Assembly: GCA_016592635.1 (NCBI GenBank)
Contig: AP023240.1
Span: 3,637,630 to 3,701,629, forward strand
Reading direction: 5' to 3'
DNA length: 64,000 bases
DNA from: Methyloprofundus sp.
Lineage (GTDB): Bacteria; Pseudomonadota; Gammaproteobacteria; Methylococcales; Methylomonadaceae
Made by a program: the position numbers and the translations under genes. Below the pieces are notes generated by a model, which saw only the letters and a program-made list of their open reading frames with translations, was not told the origin of the DNA and did not search any database. This document shows, piece after piece, positions 9,798 through 20,765 of this stretch (within the stretch, counting starts at the first letter, position 1; every line of letters starts with the position of its first letter).

Positions 9798-10457
9798 TTA
9801 CATAGTTTCCACACCTGATGCTTTAGCCACTAATACTACATCAGCTGGCCTTAAACCAAAAATACCAACAGTAACCACGCCCGCAAGATTATTAACTAAT
9901 TTTTCTAGCGCCAAAGGTTCCATAATTTCCATATTATGCACATCAATAATTTCACAACCATTATCAGTAAGGTAATTTTCACGCCAGATAGGCTGGCCAC
10001 CTAATTTAACAATTTCACGAGCAACATAGCTACGTGCCATAGGAATCACTTCAACAGGTAATGGAAAGTCACCTAAAACTTTTACAACCTTACTTTCATC
10101 AACAATACAAACAAATTCTTTGCTCGCACCTGCAATAATTTTTTCGCGCGTTAGAGCCCCCCCACCACCTTTAATAAGCTGTTTTAGCGAGTTAACTTCA
10201 TCCGCACCATCTACATAAACATCCAAGTTGCCAGACTCACTTAACTCCATGACAGGAATACCGATTTTTTTCAGTCTTTCTGTGGTCGCAATAGAACTAG
10301 AAACAGCACCTTTAATATCACTTGTTAGGTTAAAATCTGCCAAACAATCAATAAAATGATTAACTGTAGATCCTGTGCCCACACCTAAAATAGATACATC
10401 TTTAATATACGGTAAAGCCGCTTCTGCTGCTAGACGTTTACTTTCATCTTGTGTCAT
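9798..10457 (-). CDS. rpiA: Ribose-5-phosphate isomerase A
   Basis: RpiA interconverts ribose 5-phosphate and ribulose 5-phosphate in the pentose phosphate pathway. In ribulose-monophosphate methylotrophs it also belongs to the regeneration of the formaldehyde acceptor. The 219-residue protein shows [12 protein letters not shown], the catalytic-region VDGADEVN and the [12 protein letters not shown] loop, all family signatures. It is the last gene of the minus-strand block and is separated from rpe by a repeat-bearing 216-base gap. Confidence 0.97.
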   Translation of the reverse strand: MTQDESKRLAAEAALPYIKDVSILGVGTGSTVNHFIDCLADFNLTSDIKGAVSSSIATTERLKKIGIPVMELSESGNLDVYVDGADEVNSLKQLIKGGGGALTREKIIAGASKEFVCIVDESKVVKVLGDFPLPVEVIPMARSYVAREIVKLGGQPIWRENYLTDNGCEIIDVHNMEIMEPLALEKLVNNLAGVVTVGIFGLRPADVVLVAKASGVETM

Positions 10458-10512
10458 GAGTATTTTCCTAATCGATTTACGTGCTACTCAGTTTATTGCC
10501 AGAATAGGCTTA

Positions 10513-10545
10513 GGAATGAGAATTCAATAATGCCCGAGTCTGACT
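10513..10545. repeat. Repeat family A copy
   Basis: GAGAATTCAATAATGCCCGA followed by GTCTGACT is a well-preserved copy of the dispersed core in the opposite orientation to the 9.7-kb copy. The two copies flank rpiA. Confidence 0.7.
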
Positions 10546-10610
10546 AACTACACTTTTTCAAGTAGCACCCCCATACTCAACATCTCATATGGGTTACTTT
10601 ATTTAAGGGG

Positions 10611-10659
10611 AGCTATAGTCAAAACCATCAAATATCACCTGATCACTTTGACTATAGCT
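10611..10659. repeat. Inverted repeat between rpe and rpiA
   Basis: AGCTATAGTCAAA (10611-10623) is perfectly inverted at 10647-10659, separated by 23 bases. It lies 15 bases past the rpe stop. There is no good T-run, so it may be an RNA-stability hairpin or an operator rather than a terminator. Confidence 0.5.
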
Positions 10660-10673
10660 AATGTCTTAAATGC

Positions 10674-11342
10674 TTATGCGTTTGCTAATTCTACGCGCAT
10701 TTCATCAATGACTTTTTTATAGTCAGGTTGGTTAAAAATAGCAGAGCCAGCAACAAACATATCTGCACCAGCTGCTTTAATGTCACGGATATTATCCACT
10801 TTAACACCACCATCAATTTCTAGGCGGATATCAAAGCCACTATCATCGATACGCTTTCTTGCTTCACGCAATTTATCTAAAGTCGCAGGAATAAAAGATT
10901 GTCCGCCAAAACCTGGGTTAACAGACATCAATAAAATAATATCTACTTTATCCATCACATAATCAAGGTAATGTAATGGCGTACCAGGGTTAAAAACTAA
11001 GCCTGATTTACAACCTAGGTCACGAATCATTTGCAAAGTTCTATCAATATGCACTGATGCTTCAGGGTGAAAAGTAATCATGCTTGCCCCTGCTTTTGCA
11101 AAATCAGGGATGATGCGGTCAACAGGCTCAACCATTAAATGCACATCAATAGGAGCCGTTACGCCATGTTTTCTAAGCGCTTCACAGACTAATGGTCCAA
11201 TGGTCAGGTTAGGTACAAAGTGATTATCCATTACATCGAAATGAACAACATCAGCGCCTGCCGCTAAAACATTATCTACTTCCTCGCCTAATTTAGCGAA
11301 ATCAGCAGAAAGAATAGAAGGTGCAATCCAGTTTTCAGTCAT
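10674..11342 (-). CDS. rpe: Ribulose-phosphate 3-epimerase
   Basis: Rpe interconverts ribulose 5-phosphate and xylulose 5-phosphate in the cytoplasm. The 222-residue TIM-barrel protein has [15 protein letters not shown], the metal-site [22 protein letters not shown] and the phosphate-binding EIDGGV and GSAIF segments. With rpiA it supplies both steps of pentose-phosphate rearrangement downstream of dsbC. The start has an upstream AGAGGA ribosome binding site. Confidence 0.97.
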   Translation of the reverse strand: MTENWIAPSILSADFAKLGEEVDNVLAAGADVVHFDVMDNHFVPNLTIGPLVCEALRKHGVTAPIDVHLMVEPVDRIIPDFAKAGASMITFHPEASVHIDRTLQMIRDLGCKSGLVFNPGTPLHYLDYVMDKVDIILLMSVNPGFGGQSFIPATLDKLREARKRIDDSGFDIRLEIDGGVKVDNIRDIKAAGADMFVAGSAIFNQPDYKKVIDEMRVELANA

Positions 11343-11398
11343 GTCATTAGTCCTCTTTAATTAAAAAAATTTATACAGTAAATTAAAAATTTAAACTC

Positions 11399-12121
11399 TT
11401 ACTTTTCTTGGCTCAAAGCTTTTACCAATTTTTTTGCCGGCATATAGCCTGGAAATACAGTCCCTTTAGGGGTAATCATCATTGGCGTACCACGCACATC
11501 AAGCTCACCACCTAGTGCCATATGTTTATCAACAGGGTTATCACAAGATTTACTTGCTGGTGGATTATTACTTGATTTAGCCGCTGTTAACGCAGCATTA
11601 CGATCATCTGCACACCAAACAGAAACTGCTTTTTTATAAGCATCTGAGCCTTTACCAGCCCGTGGAAAAAATAAATATTGGATAGTGATGCCTTCCGCTA
11701 AATATTGATCCATTTCAGAATGTAATTTACGACAGTACCCACAATCTATATCGGTAAAAATATTAATCACATATTTTTGCATGGGCGCTTTGAAGATGAT
11801 CATTTCAGACTCAGGCACTGCATTAATCAAAGCAGCCCGAGCACCTTTTAATTTTTCTTCGGTTAAATCTTTTTTAGCTTCCAAGTCAAACATACGCCCT
11901 TGAATAAGATATTTACCATCCTCAGAAACATAGAATATATTCGCACCAACCATGACTTCATATAAGCCTTTCACTTCTGAAGGCTGGATATCTCCCACTG
12001 TCAATGAAGGCATTCTTTCCGCTAAAATCTCTTTTAACTTCTCTTTATTTGCATGCGCTGCTGGTGCTAGCAATAGACTACCTAATAACAAAGTAGATAA
12101 ACTGCGTTTAATTTTTTTCAT
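11399..12121 (-). CDS. dsbC: Thiol:disulfide interchange protein DsbC
   Basis: DsbC is a periplasmic disulfide isomerase kept reduced by DsbD. The 240-residue precursor has a signal peptide (KKIKRSLSTLLLGSLLLAPA, cleaved near AHA), an N-terminal dimerisation domain and a thioredoxin domain. The active site is CGYC (C127 and C130) in FTDIDCGYCRKLH. A second cysteine pair (WCADD and KSCDNP) matches the structural disulfide of the family. The cis-Pro loop is RGTPMM. It lies between rseP and rpe. Confidence 0.94.
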   Translation of the reverse strand: MKKIKRSLSTLLLGSLLLAPAAHANKEKLKEILAERMPSLTVGDIQPSEVKGLYEVMVGANIFYVSEDGKYLIQGRMFDLEAKKDLTEEKLKGARAALINAVPESEMIIFKAPMQKYVINIFTDIDCGYCRKLHSEMDQYLAEGITIQYLFFPRAGKGSDAYKKAVSVWCADDRNAALTAAKSSNNPPASKSCDNPVDKHMALGGELDVRGTPMMITPKGTVFPGYMPAKKLVKALSQEK

Positions 12122-12162
12122 TACTATTCCTTAGAGTTTGATATAAATTAAGATTTAAGAAG

Positions 12163-12186
12163 CGAAGGTATTATTAAATTCTCGCC
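12163..12186. repeat. Repeat family A, partial copy
   Basis: GAAGGTATTATTAAATTCTC and the following GCCC match the right half of the family-A core. It lies in the 120-base gap between rseP and dsbC. Confidence 0.55.
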
Positions 12187-12241
12187 CCGAAGTGCCATAT
12201 ATTCTTTATGCAATGACAGCAATACTGAGAATAATTATACT

Positions 12242-13603
12242 TTATTGGAATAGCCGCCCTATATCCAAAGTAACAGCTAGAACCATTAACGCAAGTAAAG
12301 CCGTCATGCCAATTTGTTGAAATACTATTTGGATATTTTCAGCAACAGGACTGCCTTTAATGGCTTCAATCGCAAACATCAGCAAATGTCCACCATCTAA
12401 GACAGGAATAGGTAATAAATTCAAAACGCCTAGACTGACACTCACAATTGCCAAAAATTTAAGAAATGAAACCAAGCCCATTTCTGCAGACTTGCCAGCA
12501 TATTGGGCAATACTAATAGGTCCACTTAAATTATCTACCGAGGCTTTACCAACAAACATATAACCCATCATTTTCAAAGTTGCGCCTGAATAATACCAAG
12601 TTCGCTCTACAGCAGCAGTTAGCGCTTCTAATGGGGTTAACGAATATTCAATCATCAGCATTTCACGCAAACCTTTAGGAACTTGTACACCAACGCCAAT
12701 TTTCCCTATTACTTTTTCATGCTCAATCACACCTGCGGGTGTTAATGCAAGCAACAAAGTAGCCTCATTACGCTCTATCAAAACAGACATAGTTTGATCT
12801 GCACGTGTCTGTACATATTTAACCCATGCTAACCAATCTTTAAATTCGGTATCATCTGCGCTTAAAATCAAATCACCTGTTTGTAGACCCGCTTGCTCAG
12901 CAACACTCCCTTCTATCACTTCACCTATGACAGGTGGAATGTTAGGCTGCCAAGCTTTTAAGCCTAGCTCTTTAATGAGCCGCTCTGGATCTTGGCTAAC
13001 TTCCAAAGGAATAATAAGAGTATGAGTAATAATTACATCATCTTGGTTTTTAACTTGTATAGGCAAACCACCTTCCGCATCCATCGCAGAAGCAAGTAGT
13101 GTTTCCATGGTCTCGCGCCAAGTTCGGGTATCAATATCGTTGACGGCAACGATTTCCTCACCTTCAACAAAACCTGCTTGTGCTGCTAAAGTATTAGCGG
13201 GCACAACGCCAACAATGGGGCGCATCCCTGTTTCACCCATCATAAATACCAGCCAATATAAGATGACTGCTAAGATTAAGTTGAAAATGGGGCCTGCTGC
13301 AACAATAGCCGTTCTAGCCCATAATGGCTGGCGATTAAACGCATAAGGCAAGTCTTCACTTGCCACATCACCCTCGCGCTCATCTACCATTTTGACATAG
13401 CCACCAAGAGGAATCGCAGATAAAACATATTCTGTTGCATGACTATCTTTCTGTGCCTTCCAAATAACCTTACCAAAGCCTATCGAAAAGCGTATAACTT
13501 TTACACCCGTTTTTCTAGCAACCCAAAAGTGTCCGAACTCATGAATTGCAACTAGCAACCCAATAGCAACGATAAAATAAAAAACGGTCTGTAAAATTTC
13601 CAT
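12242..13603 (-). CDS. rseP: Site-2 intramembrane zinc protease RseP
   Basis: RseP cleaves the anti-sigma factor RseA within the inner membrane during the sigma-E envelope stress response. The 453-residue protein has the zinc motif HEFGH (H21 to H25) in the first membrane span, two periplasmic PDZ domains (around ANTLAAQAGFVEGE and SVAEQAGLQTGD) and the third metal ligand in LLPIPVLDGGHLL. Its ATG overlaps the dxr stop codon by one base (TAATG), so the two genes are translationally coupled. The bamA gene that often follows rseP is absent; dsbC follows here. Confidence 0.96.
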   Translation of the reverse strand: MEILQTVFYFIVAIGLLVAIHEFGHFWVARKTGVKVIRFSIGFGKVIWKAQKDSHATEYVLSAIPLGGYVKMVDEREGDVASEDLPYAFNRQPLWARTAIVAAGPIFNLILAVILYWLVFMMGETGMRPIVGVVPANTLAAQAGFVEGEEIVAVNDIDTRTWRETMETLLASAMDAEGGLPIQVKNQDDVIITHTLIIPLEVSQDPERLIKELGLKAWQPNIPPVIGEVIEGSVAEQAGLQTGDLILSADDTEFKDWLAWVKYVQTRADQTMSVLIERNEATLLLALTPAGVIEHEKVIGKIGVGVQVPKGLREMLMIEYSLTPLEALTAAVERTWYYSGATLKMMGYMFVGKASVDNLSGPISIAQYAGKSAEMGLVSFLKFLAIVSVSLGVLNLLPIPVLDGGHLLMFAIEAIKGSPVAENIQIVFQQIGMTALLALMVLAVTLDIGRLFQ

Positions 13604-14787
13604 TAAGCCTCTAACGATTTAATAATTTCTTCAGCTTGTGCACGTGCCTGTTGATCAGCCTCTAAAATAAGCTCTAGTGTTTCAGCAGGAGTTGCACTAA
13701 ATTTAGCCATACTTTGTTCAATAACCACAGGAATATCAGTAAAGCGTATTTGCTCGTTCAAAAAGGACTCAACGGCAATTTCGTTGGCTGCATTTAAAAC
13801 TGTCGGCATAACCCCACCAGCACTAATCGCTTCCATAGCAAGGCGCAAACAAGGAAATCGCTGCAAGTCTGCAGGTTCAAAATCCATATGCTGCACCGCA
13901 AAAATATCTAAAGGTGCAACCCCAGAATCAAAACGTTCAGGCCAAGCCATTGCATGGGCAATAGGAATACGCATATCAGGGTTACCCATTTGAGCCAAAA
14001 CAGTACCATCAACATAATCCACCATAGAGTGAATAATGCTTTGCGGATGAATCACCACTTGAATTTGCTCAGGCTGCATATTAAATAACAGGCAAGCTTC
14101 AATTAATTCCAAGCCTTTATTCATCATGGTTGCCGAATCAACAGAAATTTTTCTGCCCATACTCCATTTTGGATGCGCAACTGCTTGATCAGGTGTCACT
14201 GACTCTAACTGATCTAAAGGTGTGACTCTAAATGGACCACCTGAAGCCGTTAATAAAATACGTCTTGCGGTAGGCGCATCATGTCCCGTCGTATAATTTG
14301 CTGGCATACATTGAAAAATGGCATTATGCTCACTATCAATCGGCAACAATACCGCGCCAGAATCCTTTATTGCTTGCATAAAAATATCACCCGACATAAC
14401 CAGTGATTCTTTATTCGCAAGTAATACCGTCTTACCTGCTTTAGCTGCTGCCAGTGCAGATAATAATCCTGCCGCACCAACAATAGCTGCCATGACCGAA
14501 TCAACACTATCAAGCGTAGCAACTTCCACCAAGGCTTCAGCCCCAATTAAAACCTGCATATCTGCAAGCTCGGTACCTGCTATCTTAGCCTTAAACTCAG
14601 CACCTTTTTCTACATTAACAACCACAGCATATTGTGGCTTAAATTCTAAGCATTGCGTGTATAAAGTCTCAATATTGGTATTCGCAGTTAATGCGATTAC
14701 CTGATATTGGTCTGCATGGCGCTTAACGACATCTAAAGTACTAACACCTATAGAGCCAGTTGCTCCTAATATACATATACCCTTCAT
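13603..14787 (-). CDS. dxr: 1-deoxy-D-xylulose 5-phosphate reductoisomerase
   Basis: Dxr makes 2-C-methyl-D-erythritol 4-phosphate, the committed step of the non-mevalonate isoprenoid pathway, using NADPH. The 394-residue protein begins [20 protein letters not shown]. It contains the active-site [20 protein letters not shown] and the metal/substrate segment NKGLELIEA. An upstream in-frame start at 14811 adds eight non-conserved residues; the start at 14787 makes the typical ATGA overlap with cdsA. Its product feeds the UppS step encoded two genes upstream. Confidence 0.96.
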   Translation of the reverse strand: MKGICILGATGSIGVSTLDVVKRHADQYQVIALTANTNIETLYTQCLEFKPQYAVVVNVEKGAEFKAKIAGTELADMQVLIGAEALVEVATLDSVDSVMAAIVGAAGLLSALAAAKAGKTVLLANKESLVMSGDIFMQAIKDSGAVLLPIDSEHNAIFQCMPANYTTGHDAPTARRILLTASGGPFRVTPLDQLESVTPDQAVAHPKWSMGRKISVDSATMMNKGLELIEACLLFNMQPEQIQVVIHPQSIIHSMVDYVDGTVLAQMGNPDMRIPIAHAMAWPERFDSGVAPLDIFAVQHMDFEPADLQRFPCLRLAMEAISAGGVMPTVLNAANEIAVESFLNEQIRFTDIPVVIEQSMAKFSATPAETLELILEADQQARAQAEEIIKSLEA

Positions 14788-15656
14788 GAATACATCCACC
14801 GTATAAACCAAACACCCGCATAAAACACAGGAATTGCTGCAATCATGCTATCCAAACGATCTAACAAGCCGCCGTGCCCTGGTAAAATCGTACCACTATC
14901 TTTCACGCCACGAATACGCTTAGCAGCACTAAAAAATAAATCCCCATAAATGGAAACCATTACTGTAATAATTGATAACAAAATAAAATCAATAATACTT
15001 AAAAAAGAAAAGCCAAAATATAAAGTAAAACATAAGCCCATAACTACTGCTGAGGCTATCGCTCCATACATTCCTTCAACGGTTTTCCCAGGACTAATTT
15101 CAATAGCTAATTTGGTAATACCAAATTTTTTACCAGAAAAATATGCGCCAATATCAGCTGCCCAAATCAACAAAAATAAGTATAAAGTCATCGAAGGTTC
15201 TTCAAGAACGATTAAGCGTGACAAAAACAGCCATGCTGAAACCAATACAAAACCACCGATAAAAAGCTTTTTTGTCATACTCAACTGTATCTCTAATAGC
15301 TCAGCACCACCTTTGCGAATACGCATCATCACCCAAACCCAAAATAAGATGATAGGAACCATTAAGAACTCAATCACACCTGAATAATTCCTAATTTCAG
15401 GCCAATTACTGACTTGTGCCAATGCTTCCAATACCTGGGTCCAGAAATGCAAAAAAAGCATGGGAACCAGCATGGCAAATAAAAACAATACTTTAATTAG
15501 TACCGATTTAACCTCGGCCAAGTTCGCCCATTCCCAAGCAGCGATTAATAAAATAACACCCCAAAGTAATGAAAAATAAGCATGTGGTAACTGAAAGATA
15601 GCCAACACCACCAAGGGTGCCAAAATTGAAGCTGTGATAACGCGTTGTAGTAACAT
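14784..15656 (-). CDS. cdsA: Phosphatidate cytidylyltransferase CdsA
   Basis: CdsA is an inner-membrane enzyme that makes CDP-diacylglycerol from phosphatidate and CTP for phospholipid synthesis. The 290-residue protein has about eight hydrophobic segments and the C-terminal family signature ([20 protein letters not shown] followed by [13 protein letters not shown]). Its stop codon overlaps the dxr start (ATGA). It follows uppS by 50 bases in the conserved frr-uppS-cdsA-dxr-rseP order. Confidence 0.96.
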   Translation of the reverse strand: MLLQRVITASILAPLVVLAIFQLPHAYFSLLWGVILLIAAWEWANLAEVKSVLIKVLFLFAMLVPMLFLHFWTQVLEALAQVSNWPEIRNYSGVIEFLMVPIILFWVWVMMRIRKGGAELLEIQLSMTKKLFIGGFVLVSAWLFLSRLIVLEEPSMTLYLFLLIWAADIGAYFSGKKFGITKLAIEISPGKTVEGMYGAIASAVVMGLCFTLYFGFSFLSIIDFILLSIITVMVSIYGDLFFSAAKRIRGVKDSGTILPGHGGLLDRLDSMIAAIPVFYAGVWFIRWMYS

Positions 15657-15706
15657 ATTTTTATTATTAGAAGGGTTATTTTAAAAGTAGTGCGATGCGC
15701 GATTGC

Positions 15707-16471
15707 TTAATTAGCTTGCGGCGGCATACTCTGAACTTGTTCGCTAGTACGCCCAAAACGACGCTCTCTCGTTAAAAAGTCATCTATTGCTTCCTGCATG
15801 GCTTGCGCATTAAAATCAGGCCAAAGCTTTTCAGTAAAATGAAATTCTGCATAAGCAAGTTGCCACAAAAGAAAGTTACTAATGCGTTTTTCACCACCCG
15901 TCCTAATAAATAAATCAGGATCAGGCAAGTCAGGAATAGACAGTTCTTTGGCAATCATTGCTTCATTGATGTCTTCAGGAGATACACGCCCCTCTTTAAC
16001 TTCTTTAGCAATTGACTGCATTGCTAAAGCCATATCCCTATGACCACCATAATTAGCAGCAACCACCAAAGTCAAACCAGTATTATTTTCCGTCTGCCGC
16101 TCACTTTCAGCCATTTTCTGTTGTAACTTATCAGAAAATTCACCACGCTCGCCAATAAAACGTAATCGAATGTTATTTTTATCAAGGCGGTTGACTTCCT
16201 TTTGCATGGTGCCCATAAACAAGCCCATTAATTTAGAAACCTCTTCCTTAGGTCGTCGCCAATTCTCACTACTAAAAGCAAATAAAGTTAATACCTGTAT
16301 GTCTTGCTCAGCACAAAACTCCACAACACGCTTGACAGCTTTCACACCAGCAGGATGCCCCATGACTCGTGGCAAATGACGTTGTTGCGCCCAACGACCA
16401 TTACCATCCATGATAATGGCTATGTGCTTAGGATAATGGGTCTTATCCGTTGCGCCTTGTTCAGCTTGCAT
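15707..16471 (-). CDS. uppS: Undecaprenyl diphosphate synthase
   Basis: UppS is a cis-prenyltransferase that makes the C55 lipid carrier for peptidoglycan and surface polysaccharide. The 254-residue protein has the catalytic MDGNGRWA (D22) near the N-terminus, then FAFSSENWRRP and the C-terminal RTGGEKRISNFLLWQ signature. It is 11 bases downstream of frr in one operon. Confidence 0.96.
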   Translation of the reverse strand: MQAEQGATDKTHYPKHIAIIMDGNGRWAQQRHLPRVMGHPAGVKAVKRVVEFCAEQDIQVLTLFAFSSENWRRPKEEVSKLMGLFMGTMQKEVNRLDKNNIRLRFIGERGEFSDKLQQKMAESERQTENNTGLTLVVAANYGGHRDMALAMQSIAKEVKEGRVSPEDINEAMIAKELSIPDLPDPDLFIRTGGEKRISNFLLWQLAYAEFHFTEKLWPDFNAQAMQEAIDDFLTRERRFGRTSEQVQSMPPQAN

Positions 16472-16482
16472 AATGATATGCC

Positions 16483-17040
16483 TTATATAGACAGTAAATC
16501 AGCCTCTTTTTCTTCTAAAAGCTTTTCTACCTGTTTGATGTATTGATCAGTGATTTTTTGCACTTTTTCTTCGCCTGCATGTGCCTCATCTTTAGAAACC
16601 ATTTTTTCTTTTAAGGCTTCTTTTATTTCCGAGTTAGCATCCCGACGGATATTACGAATAGAAATACGCCCGTTTTCAGCTTCGGCTTTAACAATTTTAA
16701 CCAAATCGCGGCGCCGCTCTTCAGTCAGCATAGGCAATGGTACGCGAATGATATTACCATTAGTTACTGGGTTCAAACCCAAGTCAGAAGACATGATTGC
16801 TTTTTCAATAGCTTGCATCATATTTTTTTCCCAAGGCGTAACCGCCAAGGTACGAGAATCATCAACGGCCACATTTGCTACCTGTGACAGAGGCGTATCA
16901 GCACCATAATAAGAAACAACCACTTGATCTAATAAACTGGGGTGAGCCCGCCCTGTTCTTATTTTTGTAAAGCCTTTCTTAAGAGCATCAATACTCTTTT
17001 CCATCCGGCCAGATGCATCTTGTTGAATATCGTTAATCAT
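16483..17040 (-). CDS. frr: Ribosome recycling factor
   Basis: With EF-G this factor splits post-termination ribosomes. The length of 185 residues is exact for the family. Signatures include [28 protein letters not shown] and the C-terminal three-helix region ending in the Lys/Glu-rich [20 protein letters not shown]. It is two bases downstream of pyrH. Confidence 0.97.
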   Translation of the reverse strand: MINDIQQDASGRMEKSIDALKKGFTKIRTGRAHPSLLDQVVVSYYGADTPLSQVANVAVDDSRTLAVTPWEKNMMQAIEKAIMSSDLGLNPVTNGNIIRVPLPMLTEERRRDLVKIVKAEAENGRISIRNIRRDANSEIKEALKEKMVSKDEAHAGEEKVQKITDQYIKQVEKLLEEKEADLLSI

Positions 17041-17042
17041 TA

Positions 17043-17765
17043 TTATTTTCCTCGCTCTATCAGAGAGCCTATATCTTCACCTTGCATTAAACGCATGACT
17101 GCGCCTGGCTCAAAAATATTCATAACCCGCATAGGCATATCATTATCTCGACAAAGCACTAATGCAGTGGTATCCATCACATTTAAACGCTGATCAAGTG
17201 CTTCATCATAAGTTAGTTTTGCATAAAACTCTGCATCAGCAACCTTCTCAGGATCAGCTGAATAAACGCCTTTCACCTTAGTTGCTTTAATCATAAGCTC
17301 TGCATCTATTTCAATAGCACGTAAGCTAGCAGCAGAATCTGTGGTAAAAAAAGGATTACCTGTCCCAGCAGCAAAAATGACCACCCGTCCTTTTTCTAAA
17401 TGCCGAACGGCACGCCGTCTAATATAATCTTCACAAACCTCATTAATTTGCAAAGCACTCATCACCCTAACCTGCTGCCCCAAGAACTCCAGTGAGTCTT
17501 GCATAGCCAAAGCATTCATAACCGTAGCCAGCATTCCCATTTGATCGCCAGTCACCCGGTTTAAGCCTTCAGCCGCTTGCTCTGCACCCCGCAATATATT
17601 ACCGCCACCTATGACTAAACCAACTTGAATGCCTGCATCACATAATTCTTTTACCTCAGTCGCTAAGCGTTTAACGATTTCAGGGTCGATACTACCTCCC
17701 TTTTCACTCATTAGCGCTTCACCACTTAATTTGAGCATAATTCTTTGGCAAATAAGCTTAGTCAT
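17043..17765 (-). CDS. pyrH: Uridylate kinase
   Basis: PyrH phosphorylates UMP to UDP. It is a hexameric amino-acid-kinase-fold enzyme regulated by GTP and UTP. The 240-residue protein has [36 protein letters not shown] and [13 protein letters not shown]. An earlier in-frame start at 17804 would add 13 residues; the family start MTKLICQRI is at 17765. It heads the pyrH-frr-uppS-cdsA-dxr-rseP run and is separated from tsf by a terminator. Confidence 0.96.
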   Translation of the reverse strand: MTKLICQRIMLKLSGEALMSEKGGSIDPEIVKRLATEVKELCDAGIQVGLVIGGGNILRGAEQAAEGLNRVTGDQMGMLATVMNALAMQDSLEFLGQQVRVMSALQINEVCEDYIRRRAVRHLEKGRVVIFAAGTGNPFFTTDSAASLRAIEIDAELMIKATKVKGVYSADPEKVADAEFYAKLTYDEALDQRLNVMDTTALVLCRDNDMPMRVMNIFEPGAVMRLMQGEDIGSLIERGK

Positions 17766-17969
17766 AAATCCTATCTCTCTTAAAGTTAATGATAAAAATG
17801 TCACTATTTAGATAAACCAGCCCACATCCAGTTTAAGGCACTTAAGTTCATCATAGTATCCAAAAGTTGTGAAAAATATCTATATTCGCATTCACAACAC
17901 TGACAATCCAAATACCTCCATTGCTCATAGCTGACCTAGGAACGAGAGTTTTATAAAACCCCCACTCTT

Positions 17970-18003
17970 AAAAAGCTCCCAGCATGCAAAACATACCGAG
18001 AGC
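17970..18003 (-). terminator. Intrinsic terminator after tsf
   Basis: Read on the minus strand, GCTCTCGGTATG and CATGCTGGGAGC form a 12-bp stem with some G-U pairs around a short loop, followed by five T residues. It lies 17 bases past the tsf stop and would separate rpsB-tsf from pyrH. Confidence 0.65.
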
Positions 18004-18019
18004 CCCATCAAGTCAAAGC

Positions 18020-18898
18020 TTAAGCCGCATTAATTTGCGCCATCACTTCTGCTGCAAAATCACCTTCGTCTTTCTCAATACCTTCACCTACTTCTAGGCG
18101 AATAAAACCAAGAACTTTATTATCTTGACCAGCAACTAATTTACCAACAGTGACTTTGTCATCTTTAACAAATGCTTGACCTTCCAAAGTAATTTCAGCT
18201 AAAAATTTTCTGATACGGCCACCAATCATTTTTTCAATGATTTCTGCAGGTTTACCACTTTCTTCTGCTTGCGCAACAAAAATGGCTTTTTCTTTCTCTA
18301 CTAATATAGGGTCAACATCTGCTTCAGAAACACAAACAGGTTTGCTTGCTGCAATATGCATAGCAACATCTTTTGCTAGTGTGTCATTCGCTTTAGCCAA
18401 ATCAACTAATACGCCAATTTTTTCACCGTGCAAATAAAAACCAGTACCACCTTCAGTAGCAACACGCTGAAAGCGCCTTAAGGTAATATTCTCACCCAGC
18501 TTAGAAATCAAACCACGGCGTGTTTCGTCAATTGTTTTGCCATCAGCCAGTTTCAACTCATGCGCTGCTTCAACAGTGCTAACATCTGCAGCCAAAATTG
18601 CAGCCGCAACACCATTAGCAAAGTCTTTAAAGACATCACCTTTAGCAACAAAATCAGTTTCACAGTTAATATCAATAATCACTGCATTTTTAGTATCAGT
18701 GCTTTGAGCGACGGCAATGCGTCCTTCAGCCGCAATACGTCCTGATTTTTTATCCGCTTTTGCCAAACCTGCTTTACGCATGTTTTCAATCGCCAACTCC
18801 ATATCACCATCAGCCGCAGCTAATGCTTTTTTACATTCCATCATGCCAGAACCCGTTCTTCCACGTAGCTCTTTAACCATTGCAGCAGAAATACTCAT
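18020..18898 (-). CDS. tsf: Elongation factor Ts
   Basis: EF-Ts exchanges GDP for GTP on EF-Tu. The 292-residue protein begins with the conserved AMVKELRGRTGSGMMECKKA (UBA-like domain). It contains the TDFVA segment (CETDFVAKGDVF) that contacts EF-Tu and the HIAASKP segment of the core. It is 115 bases downstream of rpsB, the usual partner, and is followed by its own terminator. Confidence 0.97.
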   Translation of the reverse strand: MSISAAMVKELRGRTGSGMMECKKALAAADGDMELAIENMRKAGLAKADKKSGRIAAEGRIAVAQSTDTKNAVIIDINCETDFVAKGDVFKDFANGVAAAILAADVSTVEAAHELKLADGKTIDETRRGLISKLGENITLRRFQRVATEGGTGFYLHGEKIGVLVDLAKANDTLAKDVAMHIAASKPVCVSEADVDPILVEKEKAIFVAQAEESGKPAEIIEKMIGGRIRKFLAEITLEGQAFVKDDKVTVGKLVAGQDNKVLGFIRLEVGEGIEKDEGDFAAEVMAQINAA

Positions 18899-19013
18899 GC
18901 TATTAATACCTTTCTTTCTTTAATTCTATAAAAACGCCCCCAGATGGAGGCGTCCAAAAACATCATGCAACTACAACGAGTTGTTGATGCTATTTATCCA
19001 GCAAAGCTAAAAT

Positions 19014-19757
19014 CTATTCAGCGCTAGGTGCTTCTTCTACAAATTCATCAGCTTTTGCAGAAACATCTAAACGTGCTGCTTTTGCTTCTAAAATTGCAGT
19101 TGCAGCCGTTTCAGCATACAACTTAACAGCACGAATTGAATCATCATTACCAGGAATAATGTAATCAACACCTTTAGGAGAGTTATTCGTATCAACGATA
19201 CCAACAACAGGAATTCCTAATTTTTTCGCTTCACTTAAGGCATTTTTCTCATAACCAACATCCAGTACAAAGATCACGTCAGGAATACCACGCATATCTT
19301 TAATACCACCCAAGCTACGCTCAAGTTTTTCCATTTCGCGTTCCATGCCTAACGCTTCTTTTTTACTAAATTTTTGCGCTAACGAACCATCAGCTTTCAT
19401 TGCTTCTAACTCTTTTAAACGATTGATTGATTTTTTAATCGTTTTAAAGTTAGTCAACATACCACCTAACCAACGGTGATTTACATACGGCATACCACAG
19501 CGAGCAGCTTGCTCTGCAACCACTTTACGTGCAGACTTCTTTGTTCCAACAAATAAGACATTGCCTTTATTGGCAGTCATTTGTCCAACATAATTCATTG
19601 CATCATTAAACATTGGTAATGTTTTTTCCAAGTTAATGATATGAATTTTGCTACGTGCACCAAAAATATAAGGTGCCATTTGTGGGTTCCAATAACGAGT
19701 TTGATGTCCAAAGTGAACACCAGCTTCTAACATTTGACGCATTGATACTGCGGCCAT
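19014..19757 (-). CDS. rpsB: 30S ribosomal protein S2
   Basis: S2 is a late-assembling small-subunit protein. The 247-residue protein shows [28 protein letters not shown], the FVGTKKSAR segment and [19 protein letters not shown]. An upstream in-frame codon at 19769 would add four residues. The ATG at 19757 has GGAGA seven to eleven bases upstream and gives the family start [10 protein letters not shown]. It is divergent from map; together with tsf it forms the usual pair. Confidence 0.97.
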   Translation of the reverse strand: MAAVSMRQMLEAGVHFGHQTRYWNPQMAPYIFGARSKIHIINLEKTLPMFNDAMNYVGQMTANKGNVLFVGTKKSARKVVAEQAARCGMPYVNHRWLGGMLTNFKTIKKSINRLKELEAMKADGSLAQKFSKKEALGMEREMEKLERSLGGIKDMRGIPDVIFVLDVGYEKNALSEAKKLGIPVVGIVDTNNSPKGVDYIIPGNDDSIRAVKLYAETAATAILEAKAARLDVSAKADEFVEEAPSAE

Positions 19758-19996
19758 TCTTTTCTCCAATATATATAATTTTCGGATTACTCACCCGAAA
19801 GGGTTACGCCACCACCCACCCCAATTGGAAACCAATTTAATAAAAAATCGGCACCCTACCAACTGTGACGATAGATGTGAGTTTTGTTAAATGAACTTAT
19901 CTTTATACCATATTTATATTCCTACAACAATGAAAAATCTGTTAAAATTTAAACATCATTACTTTTTATTCTTACACTTCAAGCGACTACCCAACC
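19758..19996. promoter_or_regulatory. Divergent promoter region of rpsB and map
   Basis: This 239-base spacer must hold the rpsB leader and both promoters. On the rpsB strand a short hairpin ACCC-TTTC-GGGT (19791-19802) sits close to the ribosome binding site. Gammaproteobacterial rpsB messages often carry an autoregulatory leader, but I cannot show that this one has the known fold. Confidence 0.35.
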
Positions 19997-20761
19997 ATGT
20001 CAATCATCATAAAAAACGCTAGTGAAATCGAAAAAATGCGCATTGCAGGTAAGCTTGCCGCAGAAGTATTAGAATTCATAGAGCCACACATTATTCCTGG
20101 CATTACCACCAATGAAATAGACCAGCTCTGCCATGATTATATTGTTGATGTGCAACAAGCCATTCCTGCCCCGCTAAACTACCGCGGCTTCCCAAAATCA
20201 ATTTGCACCTCCATTAATCATACGGTTTGCCATGGCATTCCCAACGATAAAAAAATAAAAAAGGGTGACATTATCAATGTTGATATTACCGTGATAAAAA
20301 ATGATTATCATGGTGATACCAGTAAAATGTTCTACGTTGGCGAAGCCACTCCACACGCAAAGCGCCTATGCACCATTACCCAAGAGTGCTTAATGCTGGC
20401 AATTGCAGAAGTCAAACCAGGTTGCACCCTAGGTGACATAGGTTATGTTATCCAAAAACATGCCGAGTCTAACCGCTATTCCGTTGTCCGCGAATTCTGC
20501 GGCCACGGCATCGGCAATAAATTTCATGAAGAACCACAGGTTTTACACTATGGCAAGCGTGATGAAGGCTCAACATTGGAAGCAGGCATGATCCTTACCA
20601 TTGAGCCCATGATCAATATTGGCAAGCGCAATATTAAGGTCTTAAAAGACGGCTGGACGGCAGTCACCAAAGATCGTTCATTATCTGCCCAATGGGAGCA
20701 CACCATTCTTGTCACACCCACAGGACATGAAGTACTTACTTTGCGTCAAGAAGAGCTCTGA
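19997..20761 (+). CDS. map: Methionine aminopeptidase, type I
   Basis: Map removes the initiator methionine from nascent proteins in the cytoplasm. The 254-residue protein has the pita-bread fold signatures and the five metal ligands of the family in context: NVDITVIKNDYHGDTSKMF (two Asp), REFCGHGIG (His), TIEPMI (Glu) and QWEHTI (Glu). It is divergent from rpsB and sits four bases before glnD. Confidence 0.97.
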   Translation: MSIIIKNASEIEKMRIAGKLAAEVLEFIEPHIIPGITTNEIDQLCHDYIVDVQQAIPAPLNYRGFPKSICTSINHTVCHGIPNDKKIKKGDIINVDITVIKNDYHGDTSKMFYVGEATPHAKRLCTITQECLMLAIAEVKPGCTLGDIGYVIQKHAESNRYSVVREFCGHGIGNKFHEEPQVLHYGKRDEGSTLEAGMILTIEPMINIGKRNIKVLKDGWTAVTKDRSLSAQWEHTILVTPTGHEVLTLRQEEL

Positions 20762-20765
20762 AACT

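Noticed and set aside
14318..15387. Antisense open frames over dxr and cdsA
   Set aside because: Both overlap well-identified essential genes and show no signals of their own.
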